Assembly (NCBI GenBank): GCA_947034895.1 | Contig: OX344762.1 | Coordinates: 33,274,760 to 33,338,759, forward strand | Reading direction: 5' to 3' | DNA from: Rhytidiadelphus loreus | Taxonomy: Eukaryota > Streptophyta > Bryopsida > Hypnales > Hylocomiaceae | Length of the DNA: 64,000 bases | Part shown: positions 33,105 to 47,537 of the stretch, piece after piece | Layout of the letters: every line of letters starts with the position of its first letter | Position numbering within the stretch: position 1 is the first letter of the stretch | The notes under the pieces: generated by a model | What the model saw: only the letters and a program-made list of their open reading frames with translations | Database searches by the model: none | What the model was told of the DNA's origin: nothing | Made by a program: the position numbers and the translations under genes

Positions 33105-36100
33105 GAGCTTGGGTGGGCAGAATATGATATTGTTGTGGATCATGGATATGCCAATGATTTACATTAGATGTGGTAGAATGTATGAAGTTACACAAGAAAA
33201 TTTGCTTAGATCTCAACAAAGATTTATATGAGTTAGACACAAGTTTATCTTCAAGTAAACAATGACATCACTCTAGAGGCTCTTATAACCTATAATTCTA
33301 CAATTCATATAGTTGTTAACTCATATATAGATTGTATTTCGTGCAATTGTAGCTTGCTATCTTCCACCATGCAAAACAACAAATAGATTCAACAAAACGT
33401 GACATGGTAATTTGTAGACATTTGATTTTCTTTGTTGCTCAGAAAACAACAAATGTAGATCCAACTATAGAAGTATATTAAACTAAGGAAATTGCCTATG
33501 TATATACCCATATCCTCAAATACTTGACTAAAAACCAATGGTAAAAATTGGATTTTGTATTGTTGACATCATAGTTCAATACATAGACACATGCTAGTTT
33601 TTTTGGCCAATGTAATGAGTGCTCATTGAGAACATAGCTTTATACTACTCATTGAGAACATAACTTTATATTGAATCTTAACTTGTAGTTGACATTTTCA
33701 CGGCCTCATGTAGTTATCAAATCTAGTTTTGTAGTATTGAATTGTAATTAACTATTGTATTAACACATTTAGATATTTAATTTTTTCAAGGTTTCATACT
33801 ATTTTTTCCTTTGTTTTTTTACAGCGCATTCAAGGATGATTGTGTGTTGTAAATTAGAGATGTTGAGAGACCAATAGCCGTCAAAGTTGATTCCAATGAA
33901 AATTTTAACCATATTGGTGAAATGATCCATGTGTTTAGTGAGTTATGAACATCTACTTTGCAAGTTTAGTATTTGGACATAGGACCCATTCAGAGAGGGA
34001 TTCTGAATTATTTTGATATTTTGAATACTAGTTATATTTTGCCAATTAATAAATTCATGTTGATATAATGAGTAGTGATTTAGGGTACAATTTATATTTT
34101 TCCCTTTATCTTAAATATTTTAGAAAGAACTCCAACAAGATTTGAGGCTAGTATCAAGTAGATGATAGTTTAGTTTAGAATAGTTATTAGCCCTTTCAAT
34201 CTCACTACTAATTTTGCATGGAAAGAAATTGAGATACATAGAAATATATAATTCCATTTGGCACTGCAATCATAATGTTGTAACATGATCGTCTCCTACA
34301 AGATATGGTGTGCTAATAAACGGCTTTGAAGGACCAAATTCACATTACTAAAATTGAAGATGGGAGCATGCACAAACATTTTTGTATCTAATTTCATAGT
34401 ACAAGTGAATTTGAAGATTGCCAACATGAATCAACTCTATACAACACTCTAGAGAGACTGGTAAATTGTCAAAAATGCCAAGGATCATAACAATAATGCC
34501 ACAACACTTATTGATGGCAAATTGTCAAAGGTTGATCTATTAGAAAATGCAAAATGTTTGAAAGGAAAAATGTGATTCCCTTTAAACATCGTAGATCCAA
34601 ATTATCTTTTGCTAAAAACATCAAATTAAGTTAGTACATTATTAAGAGATATTATGAATAATAACTTCAACATGTTAAGTATCAGAGATGTATGGAGACT
34701 TGAAAACAATCAAAATGCCATGCCAATGAAACGGAAATAAATTGTGATCTTCAAAAATGAGTACCTTCCCTAAAAATGATTCTTGGTCATATTTGCCAAT
34801 TGATGGAAAAACAAGGTTAATGCTTTCAAAAGTATCATCAACAAACAAGAAGGATTTGTTGAAGAAAAATTAACTCATTGAATTACTAATTTACTATGAC
34901 CTCAATCTATTCTAGCTTCAATAGCACTTGATCATTACTTTTGAAGCCTCTTCAATTGCTTTCTAAGTATCTTTTCTTTTAATATTCTTTGTCATCTTGA
35001 TATACATTGCCTTCTTTGGAAGAGATGAACATCATTATATTAGTTTATACTCTATATAACACAAGACAATTGATTGAAAATTCAAAACCCTCTAAAGACA
35101 CCCTATTAGTGCCACAAAGGCTTCCATCAAATTGAAGTTTAGAACTTTGTCATGGTCATGCATGCATAGAAAATTGGACAACAAATGAACATTAATCAAC
35201 TATTTCACATAATACAGACTCATTGGAACCCTATCAAGATACTATGTCAATATCAATACAACTCCTTTCAAGTTAAAATTGAAACCTTGTTCATCTCCTA
35301 CAACTACAAATTTAAACACAAAAATGAGCATGGATCAATTATTCTACACAATTTATATTCATTTTGGTCCTATGATTCCATGAAGACACATTGTTAGTGC
35401 AAAGAAAACTTTCACCAAATCAAAATGCAAACTTCAATCATATCTTTACACTAGAAAATTGGACAAGAAATAGAACATAGGTAAAGGGCTCTTTATAGTA
35501 TTTATAAGCTCACGAAAACCTCTCAAGTCACCTTATTGGTATTGACAATACTCCTACTAATTCAAATGTGGTCCTAAATCATGTATCAAGAACAAAATTC
35601 AATAAGAATATTCATGAACATGAATCAATAATTCCTCATAGTTAAGGCATATCCAAACCCTTGTAGACATTTTGTTGATACCAACAATGCTCCTACCAAA
35701 ACAAAATTTGGACCAAAACAATGTATTGGAAACAGATAATTATACAAGAAAATGAATATAGATCAATTGAGTGATATAGTTTAGACATATCCAGATCCTC
35801 TCAAGACACTTTTTTGGTACCAATATACTTCCTTGAAAATCAAAATCTAGAGTTGAATCATGTCTCAATAATTGAAAATTAGACAAGAAATGAAACATAT
35901 ATCAATTGTTCCATACAATATAGGTTCATTCAAACCTCTTCAAACACCCTTTTGGTACCAACAAGTCACAAAACTTTAAAATAGAGGCATCTCAAGGATT
36001 TTTTGAATTTCATGAAACTCTAAACTAAAGTTCAAATGTTTACATGATTATTGACGAGAGCATGGCCAATTCTCATTAAAAAAGAGGCAACAACATTTGG

Positions 36101-37533
36101 CTTTTCTTACCTCAATTAAGACATTCTATAAGCCCCAACACACACTCACTTCTTTTGCCATGACAACATTTTCTCTGGTAGATTTCAAAATCATGCCTAT
36201 ATGCAAGCAAATTACAAGCTTTTAGAATCATGAAGGGCATGGAAAACATATTGTAACCTACAATATTGTTTGTTTAATCAAGCCTTGTAGGAAATGAATA
36301 GCATCTCTCAAAATTCCACTTGAATTCCACCAAAGAAGCTATTTAACCTTGGATGATGATGGAGCTAATTTTTTTACAATAAGATGAAGCCATCCATTTA
36401 GAAAACTGTACTTCTCAACAATCTTTTTTGAGAAGTAGGTATTTGTAGGAAACACTTGTACAATAGTACTATTGGTTGCGATTTTTGATTTCTAGAGGTG
36501 GGTTTTATCAATACTAAGATTACATCTTAGTACTATTTTTTGGTTGAGTTTAGAGGGTCTAAACCATTTGTTTTTTTCTAGATTTTTTGTGGTTTAGGCA
36601 CATGTGTACTCTCCATTTATCTACAAAAATGAATGAGATTCACTTTTCATCTTTCTTCTATTCAAAGATTTTTTTGGTGGGTATTGATTAATACTTTAAA
36701 GTACTTAAAGTTACACTCAAGTACTATTTTGGTGACTCTGCAAAAACATTGTGCCCCAATTGAAAAAAAAATTATAAATGGGGCAACTATTTGCAAATTC
36801 TTTTGAAGCCATTGTTAGAAACTTCACTAAAAAGACATGTGGCAAAGAAAAGTCAAATTTATAGTCATTCATGAATCACCCAAATCCTTAGATTGCAAAC
36901 TTCTTCAAGAAAAAATCTAAAGCATTTTCAATCTATTTTTTGAAAAACTTATACAAAAAGGGTGAGGAGGTCATGAGTTGGGTTTGTCAAAATTCTAGGT
37001 TGTATATAATTCAAAAAAAAAGGAATCAAAGTATTGAAAACCTCCAACAAGTCTTTCATGAATGTTATTCTACAATCATTCTATATATGAAAAATACCAA
37101 AAATATCGTAAAACCACATTTTCTTCATATAGCTTTGGTAAAAATTTCATAGCAATTTGACTAGAATTCCAAAAGTTATATACCTAAATCCAATTGGCCC
37201 GCATTAATGTGACACAAAATAGTACAAATTCTTCTTGCAATCACCCTAGGTGAGTTTTGAAGAATGATTTTTGGTCAAGGCTCATCATTCAACAAATTTG
37301 AATTGTCGTCATTTTCCTAGATTTTTACACGTTGCTCCTTATAAGTAAGTGCTCACATGAGGCCTTTGAGGATTTGACATCTAACTAGAAGGTGATGATC
37401 TGGCATCTAGACAACCTACATTCATGGACCAGTGCTCTTATAGAAGTGTCACTACCATAGGTAAAGAAACAATGATTTACAGAGTAGAATCTATGCAACA
37501 AATATATAGAATAGGAATGTACATGGGACGCAT
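33105..37533. other. AT-rich non-genic DNA
   Basis: No gene is seen. Segments near 35130-35950 share recurring phrases (GGACAAGAAATG, CAAACCCTC.. with a following ACC(A)AC(A)A), suggesting old internal duplications. TTCTTGCAATCACCCTA at 37231-37247 is a solitary copy of the right terminus of the MITE at 37538-38262, probably a truncated relative extending to the left. Confidence 0.45.
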
Positions 37534-37537
37534 TGAT

Positions 37538-38262
37538 GGGTGATTGCAAGAAAGACCGGTCCTATGAGGCGTCACAATTGAAGTGACGGAGTCGGTTTTG
37601 GCCGTAACTTTTGGAAATTGAAGCCAATGGACTTGAAATTTTTATGGAAGATTTCTAACTCAGAAAACATGAGATATGTTATTTTTCAAAAAAATAGAAA
37701 AATAATTTTATAATTAAATATCAATTTAGCTAATTTGTCACACTTTGCGGTTTAGGGGTTTTTAGTACTGTGAAGTATCCAAAAAACATGATGTTCACTT
37801 GACTTTTTTGTGGCCTATTCCCACACTAGATGGGCATATGCCGACCAAAGGAAATTCAAAAAAACACAATTCTTTGTCCTCAATATGCATGCAAATAGGG
37901 GTCCCTAGTACATAGCACTCCTAACTTTCATGATGGTTTCAACTTCTAGTTTTTGGTGAAATGTAATCACTATCAAGTCTTTATAAATGGCCAATTTTTA
38001 GTTTTTTTATTCATGATTTTTCTAATTTTTATTAATTTATACTTAATTTTATCTACTTTCTGTGACAAATTGTCATTTTTTTTAAGTTGTACTGTTTCAG
38101 TATTATAAAGTACTCAAAAGTATTATTGGCTGTTGATTTTTCATATCAACGGCTGAGATTGCTCCATTTTATAGTACTCCTAGTACTCCTAGTATTGGGC
38201 AAAAAAAACACAGTTTTTGACCAAACGCTACCAAAATCGTTTGGTCTTTCTTGCAATCACCC
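37538..38262. mobile_element. 725-bp MITE with 20-bp perfect inverted ends
   Basis: Left end GGGTGATTGCAAGAAAGACC (37538-37557) is matched by its exact reverse complement at 38243-38262. TGAT lies outside both ends (37534-37537 and 38263-38266), suggesting a 4-bp duplication. There is no transposase. The superfamily is not assigned. Confidence 0.85.
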
Positions 38263-38266
38263 TGAT

Positions 38267-41200
38267 ATAAAGAACAACTAAACAATTTCCCCAAGTGTTG
38301 AAGTTGTTGGAGCCTTTCACCTTAGTATACCACCCTATACTAAATCAGTGACTGACGCTTCCATCAAATGCACAAGGACTCATCACCATGAATTCCTTGG
38401 ATTTATTAGAAATGCATGTGTATTCTGTTACCCGAATCTATATACATGTCAAGATCACAAATTAGCTAAAAACTACATTGTTTTCTAAAAGGATAGTATA
38501 TCAATTCTATCACATACATCATAGCCACAATTCCAAAATATATTTATGTGATTTTGCCAAGAGGCTATAACTGCACCTCCTAGAAAGCTATCTGTGACAT
38601 CTAATGTTGTTGGTAGAAACATCCATATAAAATTGAATGAGAATTGTGGTAGATTGAATATTTTTTCTTTTTTAGTAAAGTGTAAGTTGTGACATGTGGA
38701 AGAATTCTTTAGACGATAGAAGGCTAATTTTCCTCACTTTAGGTGGTTCTAATTGCTAAGTTATAGAACAATATGTTAAATAATGGCAATTTTCAATCAA
38801 GGTCAAAGAAGAGTGATACTTTTGAAATGCTCATATATGCATTTGTATTTTAGTAGATTTGTTACATGGTGTTCTTCAAAGAAAATTGGAATTCAAAAAA
38901 CTACAACTAACAATTTCACTAACAAGGGAATTGAATCCTTCTAAGACTGCCCAATTGCAGTGTTAGTGTTCTATATATACCACAAGACAAACAAAACACA
39001 TTAGAAGTACAAGTGAGATTACTAAAAAACATGAATAAGTCACATAGAACTCCCAACAGTTGATGATGCTTGCACTCCAGCTTTTCTAAGTGTGCATATG
39101 GGAGATCAAACCACCTCAAACCTTCAATGTTAAGGAAACTTTGTAGTCATGAGTCCAAAGCATGCATAATCTCATGAAAACTAAGGAAAGTTAGGAAAGG
39201 AATGTAGAAGGGGAGGATATTGAACAAACCAACCCGATATTAAACATCCATGTACTGACTTACTTTCACAACACTCTTTTAAGAATCAATGGTCTCATTG
39301 TATGGAAAATTCTCTAATGAGTAATATTTTGCCCAAACATATGGTTGACTAGAGACAAATGCTTGCCCAACTAATTACGTTGGCAAGACTCAAAGAATTT
39401 TAAGGTTGAGAAACACCTTTTGTCCTCCACCAATCCCCAAGACCAAGCAATTGCCTATTTTAGCAATCTTTAAAGTACTCAGAAATCTCCACCAATCCCC
39501 AAGACCAATCAATTTTTTCAAATGCTATATTTGAGCCACTTTAAAGTACTCGGAAATCAACTTCTTCAAATGCTATAATTGAGACAGATTGCTCCTCAAG
39601 GTTCATATAGAATGGCAGTCTCAAGTAGCCTCTATGTTGGCTTTCATGGTCTTTTTAAAAAGACCTTATTGGTTGTCCAAATTTGACAATGAAAGCATCT
39701 TTGGGACAATGTAAACCTTCCCTCCATCATCCAAAGGCAAGCCTACATTCATAGTTTTGGCATAGTAGTAGAATTTTTTGAGCACTGATAAGTGTTGAGG
39801 AAAATTCTCATCAACACTCTTTGAGCAACACCCTCATGCTTCTAATATTGTGGGTAAATAATACCAAATGCATCAAACAACTCTTCATGGAGAAAACGCT
39901 TGTCCAACTCATCACACAATGATTGAGCAATTTTTGCTTCCAGAAACAAGGCAAGCACATGAAATGGAATTGATGAAAAAGCCAACATCAATAGAATTGC
40001 AAACTTGAAATTCATGCCCAAGCACTAGCGATGGACAATTCCAAGGCAGTAATATAGCAAAGACAAATACAAAATAAATGAAATTGAAACAAAGACAACC
40101 AAATGGGCACTTTGACGTTGTTACCCCAATCTACAGAAGCATAGTAGTACATAATTGACCAACAACATAAAAAATGAAGTTCAAATGGTACAAAGCTTAA
40201 GCCAAAAAAATATGGAAAGAAGTTCACACAAAAAAATATGGAATGAAGTGTAAGCATAGTGAATAAAGTGCAAGCAAAAAAAAATTGGAAGGCAGTGCAA
40301 GCATTTGCATCAAACTAAAACCATAAACACAAGATTGAAGTAGCAACAAATTGCCACTCTATGTTGTCTTGAACACGGTTGTATTCTTGTTGGGTGACAA
40401 ATTTTTTTATTCTATTTGCTTGTCAAAATAGCAAGCAAATACTAAAGTGACACCGAAATTGAAAACAAGGTAGCAAATGCCACTATCACCTGCCAAATCT
40501 TTCCACTTCAAAGGTATGTCTTCATACTTGTACTTGATCAGTTCATTGTACCTGCTGAAATCCACCATGTAGTAAGCAAAAGAAGCCTTGATGGACATCC
40601 TATTGCCTATTGGACAATTCATCTTAATAGATTTTTATTGATTGCATAAAATCATATATGAAGATACTACATGCTTGGGTCAACTTGATCAAGCAATGAA
40701 CAACATTAACCATCGGAATGAAGCAAGCTAGTGACAACAAGACTTCAACATCGGCAAGTAAGTCAAAATTAGCAACAACTGCACAATTGGCTTTTTGACA
40801 AGCAATTGATTCCATATCAATAGCCATTTTTACAAGCAATGTTTTGCACTCACCTATGATTCTTTGTGTTGAACCCCTCCTAAAAATCTAACGAGTGTCA
40901 ACAATTTGGAGCATTTATTTTCCTTAGTTTCCATGAGATCAACAAGCTTTTGGAATTCAATATGCTACTTGTATTTATGGCAGAAATAGGAGTATACATA
41001 TTGAAAAAGTCCCTCCAACAAAGAGATCAACAAATAGTTAGACAAAGTTTTGACCACCAAGTTGATCCTCTTACTAGCACAAGAAGCACCAAGTACAAAA
41101 GGTGCTCACGAATTTGGATTGTCACGCCTATTTTCAGTCCTTAAAATGTATTGATACTATTTTGAAGCTATCTCTTCACAAGTTAGGCCCCCCTCCTCAT

Positions 41201-44161
41201 TAAAGAGTACATTATGACATTGTTTAAGTGGTCTGCAGTGCCACTATTAGAGACACAAGAAAGGTGCAATAGATGTGGGACTCTTTTCAAAAAGTTCATA
41301 TATAGCATAAACATGCATGCCCAACCATGATGTGTTATCAATGGTGATGACTTCGTCCGTGTGCCAATGGAGATTACTCTTGCAGACTAGACAATAGCCT
41401 TTATGGCCGATAAAACACAACTATGCAGATGCTCATTTATTTCCCACCAAGTGGACTCAGACTAGTGCTTTTTCAATAAATTTTTAACTTTAAGGTGCCT
41501 AAGCAAATGTTGTTCTTTCTTGTAATCACACATCAAATGGCCACGACAAAGAACTTGAAAAAGAATGGAGAATTGTATTCCCTTTCATTTCAGCTTGTCC
41601 TTCAAACCAATGATGACGTGCTTTGCTATAGTTCCCACTTGCCATCGTCTTACCTAGAGCTTGTAGAACTTTAAAAGCTTACAATTTGTCTTCAAAAAAG
41701 TATCCCTCTTCTTCAAGTGAGGAAAGGGGACACCCTCTTCTTTGCACGTTCTCTTACCTTCATGTTTCTTGAGGTTGTCTCCTTTGGGTACCACGACCTT
41801 CCTTCATCTGGTAATTGTGGAGCAACCTTGACACACAATACTATTGAGGTCGCCTTTTGCATCAAATTTGCCTTCAGTCCAAGTGTATTTGCAAGCCACA
41901 CCTCTTGCCACCTCCTAGTGATAATGCTCAGGGTTCTCTTTTGATGCTTCTACAACACACACAAAGCACCAATCGTAGCATCCCTTGTCTTTTTTCCCTT
42001 TTGTATCACAGACTCAAGTAAAACCATACTAGTAGCTTTAGGTGTGCAATCACAATGCAATTCTAGCAAAATGGAGTCTCTAACACATGAGTGACCTCCA
42101 CTGGGCTCAAAGCATTGATCATAGCACCAAATTTTTCCACACCATGGCTATTCTAGCTAAACTAGAAGGTTCTCATACAAAAAAATTCTAGCAATTTTAA
42201 TTAAGGCACCATTGCACGCCTGAATGATGGTTTGCTTTGCTTACCCAAAAATGTTGTCTCAACTACAATGTCAGTCCATTGTACTGCGTCAAACAACTTC
42301 AACTTTTTAATATAATAAAGTATGGTTTTACAAAATGTGGTTTTAGTTGCCTACACTTATAATGTATCAAGAAAAAATAATTCATCACAATCAAAGAATT
42401 TTAAGAATTTTTAATGAATTTTTTAGTTGAAAAAATAAGTTTTGTCCCAAGCACCTAGAATCCTCAAAAACAAGCATTTGGAATATCAAATAATTTTATT
42501 TTAATATCATTTTTGGATGTGACTTACATTAAATGGTCCAATACATAAAATATTTAATTTTATTAATAAAAATATGATAAATTGTGCACTATGATGCCTG
42601 CAAATCCCAAAATTCAGCGATTTTTCTCACCTCTAAGAAAAGATTAAAAAAATTCAATATTATTAAAAAAACTCAATAGGAATATACATCTTGATCCTAT
42701 TGAGGTGCATGACTTTTTTTATTTTATTTTACAGCCTTCTTGCTTCATCAAAATGAACAAAGTAAACAAATTTTGGAGGTTTAAAACAAAAATAACCTAA
42801 TTAGTGTGTCTAGAAAGTGATACCCAAAGCAAACCATTACCCGCCTATAAACCCACCCTTGGTAAATACACAAGCACAACTAGGTTCTTGTTTTGTTTGT
42901 GTTTATTTGTACTAAGTGGGTGCCTAAGCATTGTTGACTAAGACTTCTAAGCAATGGATCTTTTCTAAGTTCCTACATGTACAGAACTTGCAAAAGAAAA
43001 CCAAAGAAACTTAATTGAATTACAAGAACACGTGAACAACCAACTTAATTGGGCTGCAATGATTTTCTAAGAAAAGTGGTGACAAACTAAAATTAGCAAT
43101 TACGAGTTGTAAAAAATTTTGTGCAAATTTCAAAAACATAAAATTCAAAGTGATCCAATCTTTCTAGCAAAAGATATGACTGGATGAAGTTTAGCCCTTG
43201 GAAGGGCTATGTAAACTTCATCTATCTTCTTTTCTTAGATCCCAATTTTTGACTTGAAATTTGAGCTACCTACTTAGGTTAAAATCTTCTTACTAATTTA
43301 TAATTTTTGCATTGGATGGATACTTTCTCATGATTTTCATCCAACTTCCTTCTATAACTTCATCCTTCTATAACTTTTAAAGTTTTAAGTCTTTTGAAAA
43401 GTTCAAACTATGGTTAGACTCCTCTAGACTTTTTCTAATGATTTCTAATTCTAAATTCCTACTTGGATTAATTTTCTAAGTCCTTAAACTAATTCCTCTT
43501 AATTCTATGTCTTAGTACTACTTTTGACAATTTACTATTTTTAAATATTTACTATTTTTTACTAGTAGGTGCTAACTTCAGATTTTTCAGATGCTAAGGA
43601 ATTTACAAATTGGACTTTCCTAGTGAAAGTTATGCATAGATGAAGTTTGACCACTAATCGGTACTTCAAACTTCATTTGCTATTTTCTATGACTCTACAA
43701 TTTGAAACTAACTTTGGGATTCACTTTTGACTTCTAGGGGTTTACTTACTTACTAAATTTCCATTCTTGTTCCTTTTGGATGAACTTTGCTAAATTTCAT
43801 CCATTCTACCTCCTAAAGTTCATCCACCTATAATTTCTTTTTTTTTATTTCCGATTTCTACGTATTTTATATTTTTTGAAACCTCTAATCTTCTTCTATA
43901 GGATTCTAAGTTCAAAATTGATCCTAAATATAGTCTTAATGGCCTAATTTAATCTTAGACCTCCACTCTAATTAACATTTATTAATTAAGACAAGTTTAA
44001 GTGGAAAATAGAGGTATTAGCAACCTACCTCGGAATGTGCTTAATTATACGAGTATTGAAGTACATTCTTATAGTCCTCTGCTTGTGCAATCTTGTCTTG
44101 GTTTGAATTTTTGTGTTCATTACTAATTTTTATAAGTTTTAATACAAAGCAAAAAATTCAC
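38267..44161. other. AT-rich non-genic DNA
   Basis: I find no convincing gene over almost 6 kb. Open frames under 85 codons (for example 40012-40257, 41717-41944) carry no recognisable domain and lack supporting exons. Short duplicated phrases (CACCAATCCCCAAGACCAA near 39428 and 39490) show local duplication. Confidence 0.5.
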
Positions 44162-44163
44162 TA

Positions 44164-46715
44164 CACTAAAATTAATAAATAGTGTTGGCTACACTAATTG
44201 TCAACAATAACACTAATTGTGATTTGCAAGGTTAGTGTTAGAACATTATCTATCCATTCTAACACTATTTTAGCTCTATAGTAAAATTTGGTCATTTCAA
44301 CATTTTTACAAGAGTGCATTTAGTATTAGATGGGAACAAAGTATAGAAGTTGGAATGGTGGGAAAAAAGCGGTGTATGAAATGCTGAAATAGACAATGAA
44401 ATGCTAAAATAAACAATGAAATGTTGAAATAAATAATGAAATGCTGAATTGTTGAATTAGACAATGAAATGTTGAAATGCTGAAAAATTTTATAGTGTAT
44501 ATATAACTTGCTAAATATAGCAACAATAAAAAATACAACATAATAATCCTAGCTATAAGCCAATAATTAAAGGAAAAAAATAGTAAAATATCAAAAAAAA
44601 TAAATTAACTAACCTATTGAAATTGGGTACTTTTTGCCCTTGGAAGTGTTGCAAATGTTTTGCAATTATCTCTTGGAGATGTGGAAACAATTGTCCTACA
44701 CTTCAAGATCCATCAAGTCCTAATGCCAAGCGACAACGAATCATTGCTTTTCTAGCATAGGACATGTTGTCTTTATCCCTCACACTATCCACCTCTTGAT
44801 TAACATCTTCTACACTATCAATAGCCAATTGTAGAAGAAAAAAACGTTTCCCAAGATTTGTCAACTTCTCTAACCATTGTCCATTTGCCCACAGTGCATT
44901 TTGCCTAGCATTTTGTTGTATCAACTCAATTTTTTTGGCTTCCCACCATCTTGTTCATGCATGTTTGATTTTTGAAATGAGGAATGTATCTATTGGTTGG
45001 CAAAGGTGAGTAGAACATGGAAGTAGAAATTTGAAAATTGTGTTTTTGACAGCTAGGATAACAACCAATCTAGGAGTCACAGTATGGCCGCTACAATTAT
45101 CAAGCCATATGATCTTCATGCGTTGATGAAGATCGGTTTGATATGCACGAGGTTCCAAAAAGTATTTGGAGAAGATAGTTTGGTCCATCCAACCTTTAGG
45201 GCCCGTTCTATAAGAAATCCTAGGAGTATTATCAATCAAAACCCATATAGGATAGCTCCTATTTTCATTTGAGAAAATGAAAATAAGAGCTTCTATTGCA
45301 ACACAACGGCCACGTGAAATGCGAACCACCATGGTCATGGACTACCCACCCGAGACAACTTTAGCGTATTTGACAGTTGTATCTCCCCTAAATTCTAAAG
45401 TTTAGCCATTGTCAAGATTGACAACAAAATGCGTTTCATCCAGGTTTTCCATGAGATTTTCATCGAATTCCCTGGATGAAAATTCCCTTTGCAAGACTCC
45501 CAAATGGTACACGGTTTGCATTTCAGTTTGAAGCTCTTTTTTAGGGCTACAAGTCAAACGACCACATTGGGATAGAAGGACTATATTGTAGTTATCTATG
45601 AGCTGATTAACCCAGTTTGCTGTGATTTTGTTGACCAACAAAATATTGTCTTTGAGATCAACAGAATAGTTTGTGAAAATGGACTCAAGAGCTATAAAAA
45701 TGGAAAGGGCCAATTCACAAAGTAGGTGAGAAGAAAATTTAACACCTGATTTGCAGAGGTGGTTGAATTCTTCAAGTAATATAAGGTACAAATATTGCAC
45801 CCATTCGCTTCTTTTTTTGCCTCGACCTGGTCTAACTTTTGGAGATTGGTGACTCTTTTTGCCCAATTGGCTTTGGCTACAAGAGAATGGAGTTATTTGG
45901 CTTGCAACATCTTCATAGAATTAGTGACGTTGCTACCATTAGTGGACGGCTTTCATGAAGTTGGCAGGGCGTTGGCCACAGAAGTGTTTCAGAAATGCTT
46001 GAATGACCCGAGGACCCAAGTCAACCAAGCCATGAGCAGCGACGTCCTCGACCATTCAAGAAGTGATAGATCGGCAAGTGGCAAGGCTGGAAACTTGTTG
46101 AAGACAGTGTGGAGGGATATTAGAAGGAATTGCAACAAGTGGAACATGGTCCATAGTCGGATACAAAAAAAGTAAAAATGTGGTTGTAAAAAAAAAGTGT
46201 TGACTAAAAAAAAATATTTTTTAAAGGAAATAGAAGAGAGAAAGACAAATCCAATGGTGTCATCCAAAATGCAATCTCATACCTTGATAAAAAAAGATAT
46301 AGGCATTGGAAGTTTGAAATCAAGCGGTAGGAACCGGGAGCGTTTGAAATCGAGGTGGGAAACCATGGAGTATAAACCTCCACCCTTCTTCCTGCCCCCA
46401 ATCTCTCCAAGGTGGTCACCGGACAAGGGAAGAGCGGGGCAAGGAAGCAAGCCAAAAAGAGAGTTCTCAAGGAAAGGGAGGCAAAAATAGAGTTTCCTAG
46501 GGAGGGCCAAAAATTGATGGTGCCACAGCGGGAGGCAAAAACTGAGGTTTCCATGGAAGGAAGGCAAAAAACAGAGTTCTCCAAGGAAGGACCAGAGTTT
46601 GATGGCGGGAAATAAGTGCTCCAACACTATTTACACATAAGTTGGAAAATAGTGGTGGGATAAAAAACAGAGAACAACACTAATTATCACCCAACATTAT
46701 TTACCAATTTTAGTG
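44164..46715 (-). mobile_element. pogo/Tc1-mariner-type DNA transposon, 2.55 kb, defective
   Basis: The ends CACTAAAATTAATAAATAGTGTTGG (here split as CACTAAAATT, then TAAATAGTGTTGG) and its inverted, slightly changed partner at 46691-46715 are bounded by TA at 44162-44163 and 46716-46717, the classic TA duplication of this superfamily. The minus-strand transposase relic inside fits. A subterminal motif AACACTAATT also recurs near both ends. Confidence 0.85.
44703..45866 (-). pseudogene. pogo/CENP-B-type DDE transposase with three in-frame stops
   Basis: One reading frame runs for 388 codons, interrupted only by three nonsense codons (around 45400, 45340 and 44955), with no frameshift. Catalytic-domain landmarks are LDETHFVV (first Asp), IIWLDNCSGH (second Asp) and the LPCSTHLCQPIDTF block that follows in DDE_1 transposases. 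The upstream part is Lys/Arg- and Leu-rich and should hold the DNA-binding helix-turn-helix; the frame stays open upstream of 45866, so the true start is uncertain. Lying inside inverted ends with TA duplication, it is the element's own transposase, now inactive by itself. Confidence 0.8.
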
Positions 46716-46717
46716 TA

Positions 46718-47534
46718 ATTCTACTTCATCTTAAATCCCCATCTTTCCTATTTCACCTTTTCTTTTCTTTTCCACTTCCTTCTTTTCTTTCAATACTATT
46801 CTAATTCAATTATTTGTATTATAATAGTTGACTTTGAATGGAATAAATAATTGATTCAAACTTCAAAATATTAATTGACTTTTGGAAATTCCTATATCCT
46901 ATCTCATGTCCCATATCCAAGTCAGTTTTTGTCTAAATCTAAACTCTAATAGTTTGAATGACTTTTCTAGGATTTCTACTTAATCCTTATCACTTCCAAA
47001 TTGCCCTTCAACTTCCAAACTGCTTCATTATTCTATCACTTGCAACTATCCACCTCTTCTCTCTTAAAAGTCTCTACTTTCTTCTAATGTTTGATTTTTG
47101 GCAATGTGAAGAGTTTTTTGCAATATTTGATTCTACTCTAAACTCCTTCTAATTCCTCCTTGCTAATATGTATTTGAATGGGTTTTCTTTGCATTGATTG
47201 AAACTCTTTTAAAAACCAATCCACTTAGACTGAGAAGTTAAACTAGTAGCATCAATTCCTCCCAAATTTTTTGAATTAGATTTTGAACCAAGACTTTTGA
47301 ATCAAGATCGTAGCATTCAATTTAGGAGTCTGATATAGGCCACAAACTACCATAGCCCACAAACCTTAATTGATCAACTAACATGGAACTTCAACCTCAA
47401 GTTTGGGACCTTGCTCTTGGGTTTTGAGACTTCACTCTTAAGGCTTGTTGTATTGACTTTGGGACTTATTATTCTTCTTGAATTCAATTTGAGATGGTTG
47501 TTTGGGTTTTTTCAAACACTAGGTGTTGGCTAAC
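46718..47534. other. AT-rich non-genic DNA
   Basis: No gene, RNA or paired inverted repeats were recognised here. Confidence 0.5.
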
Positions 47535-47537
47535 TTG

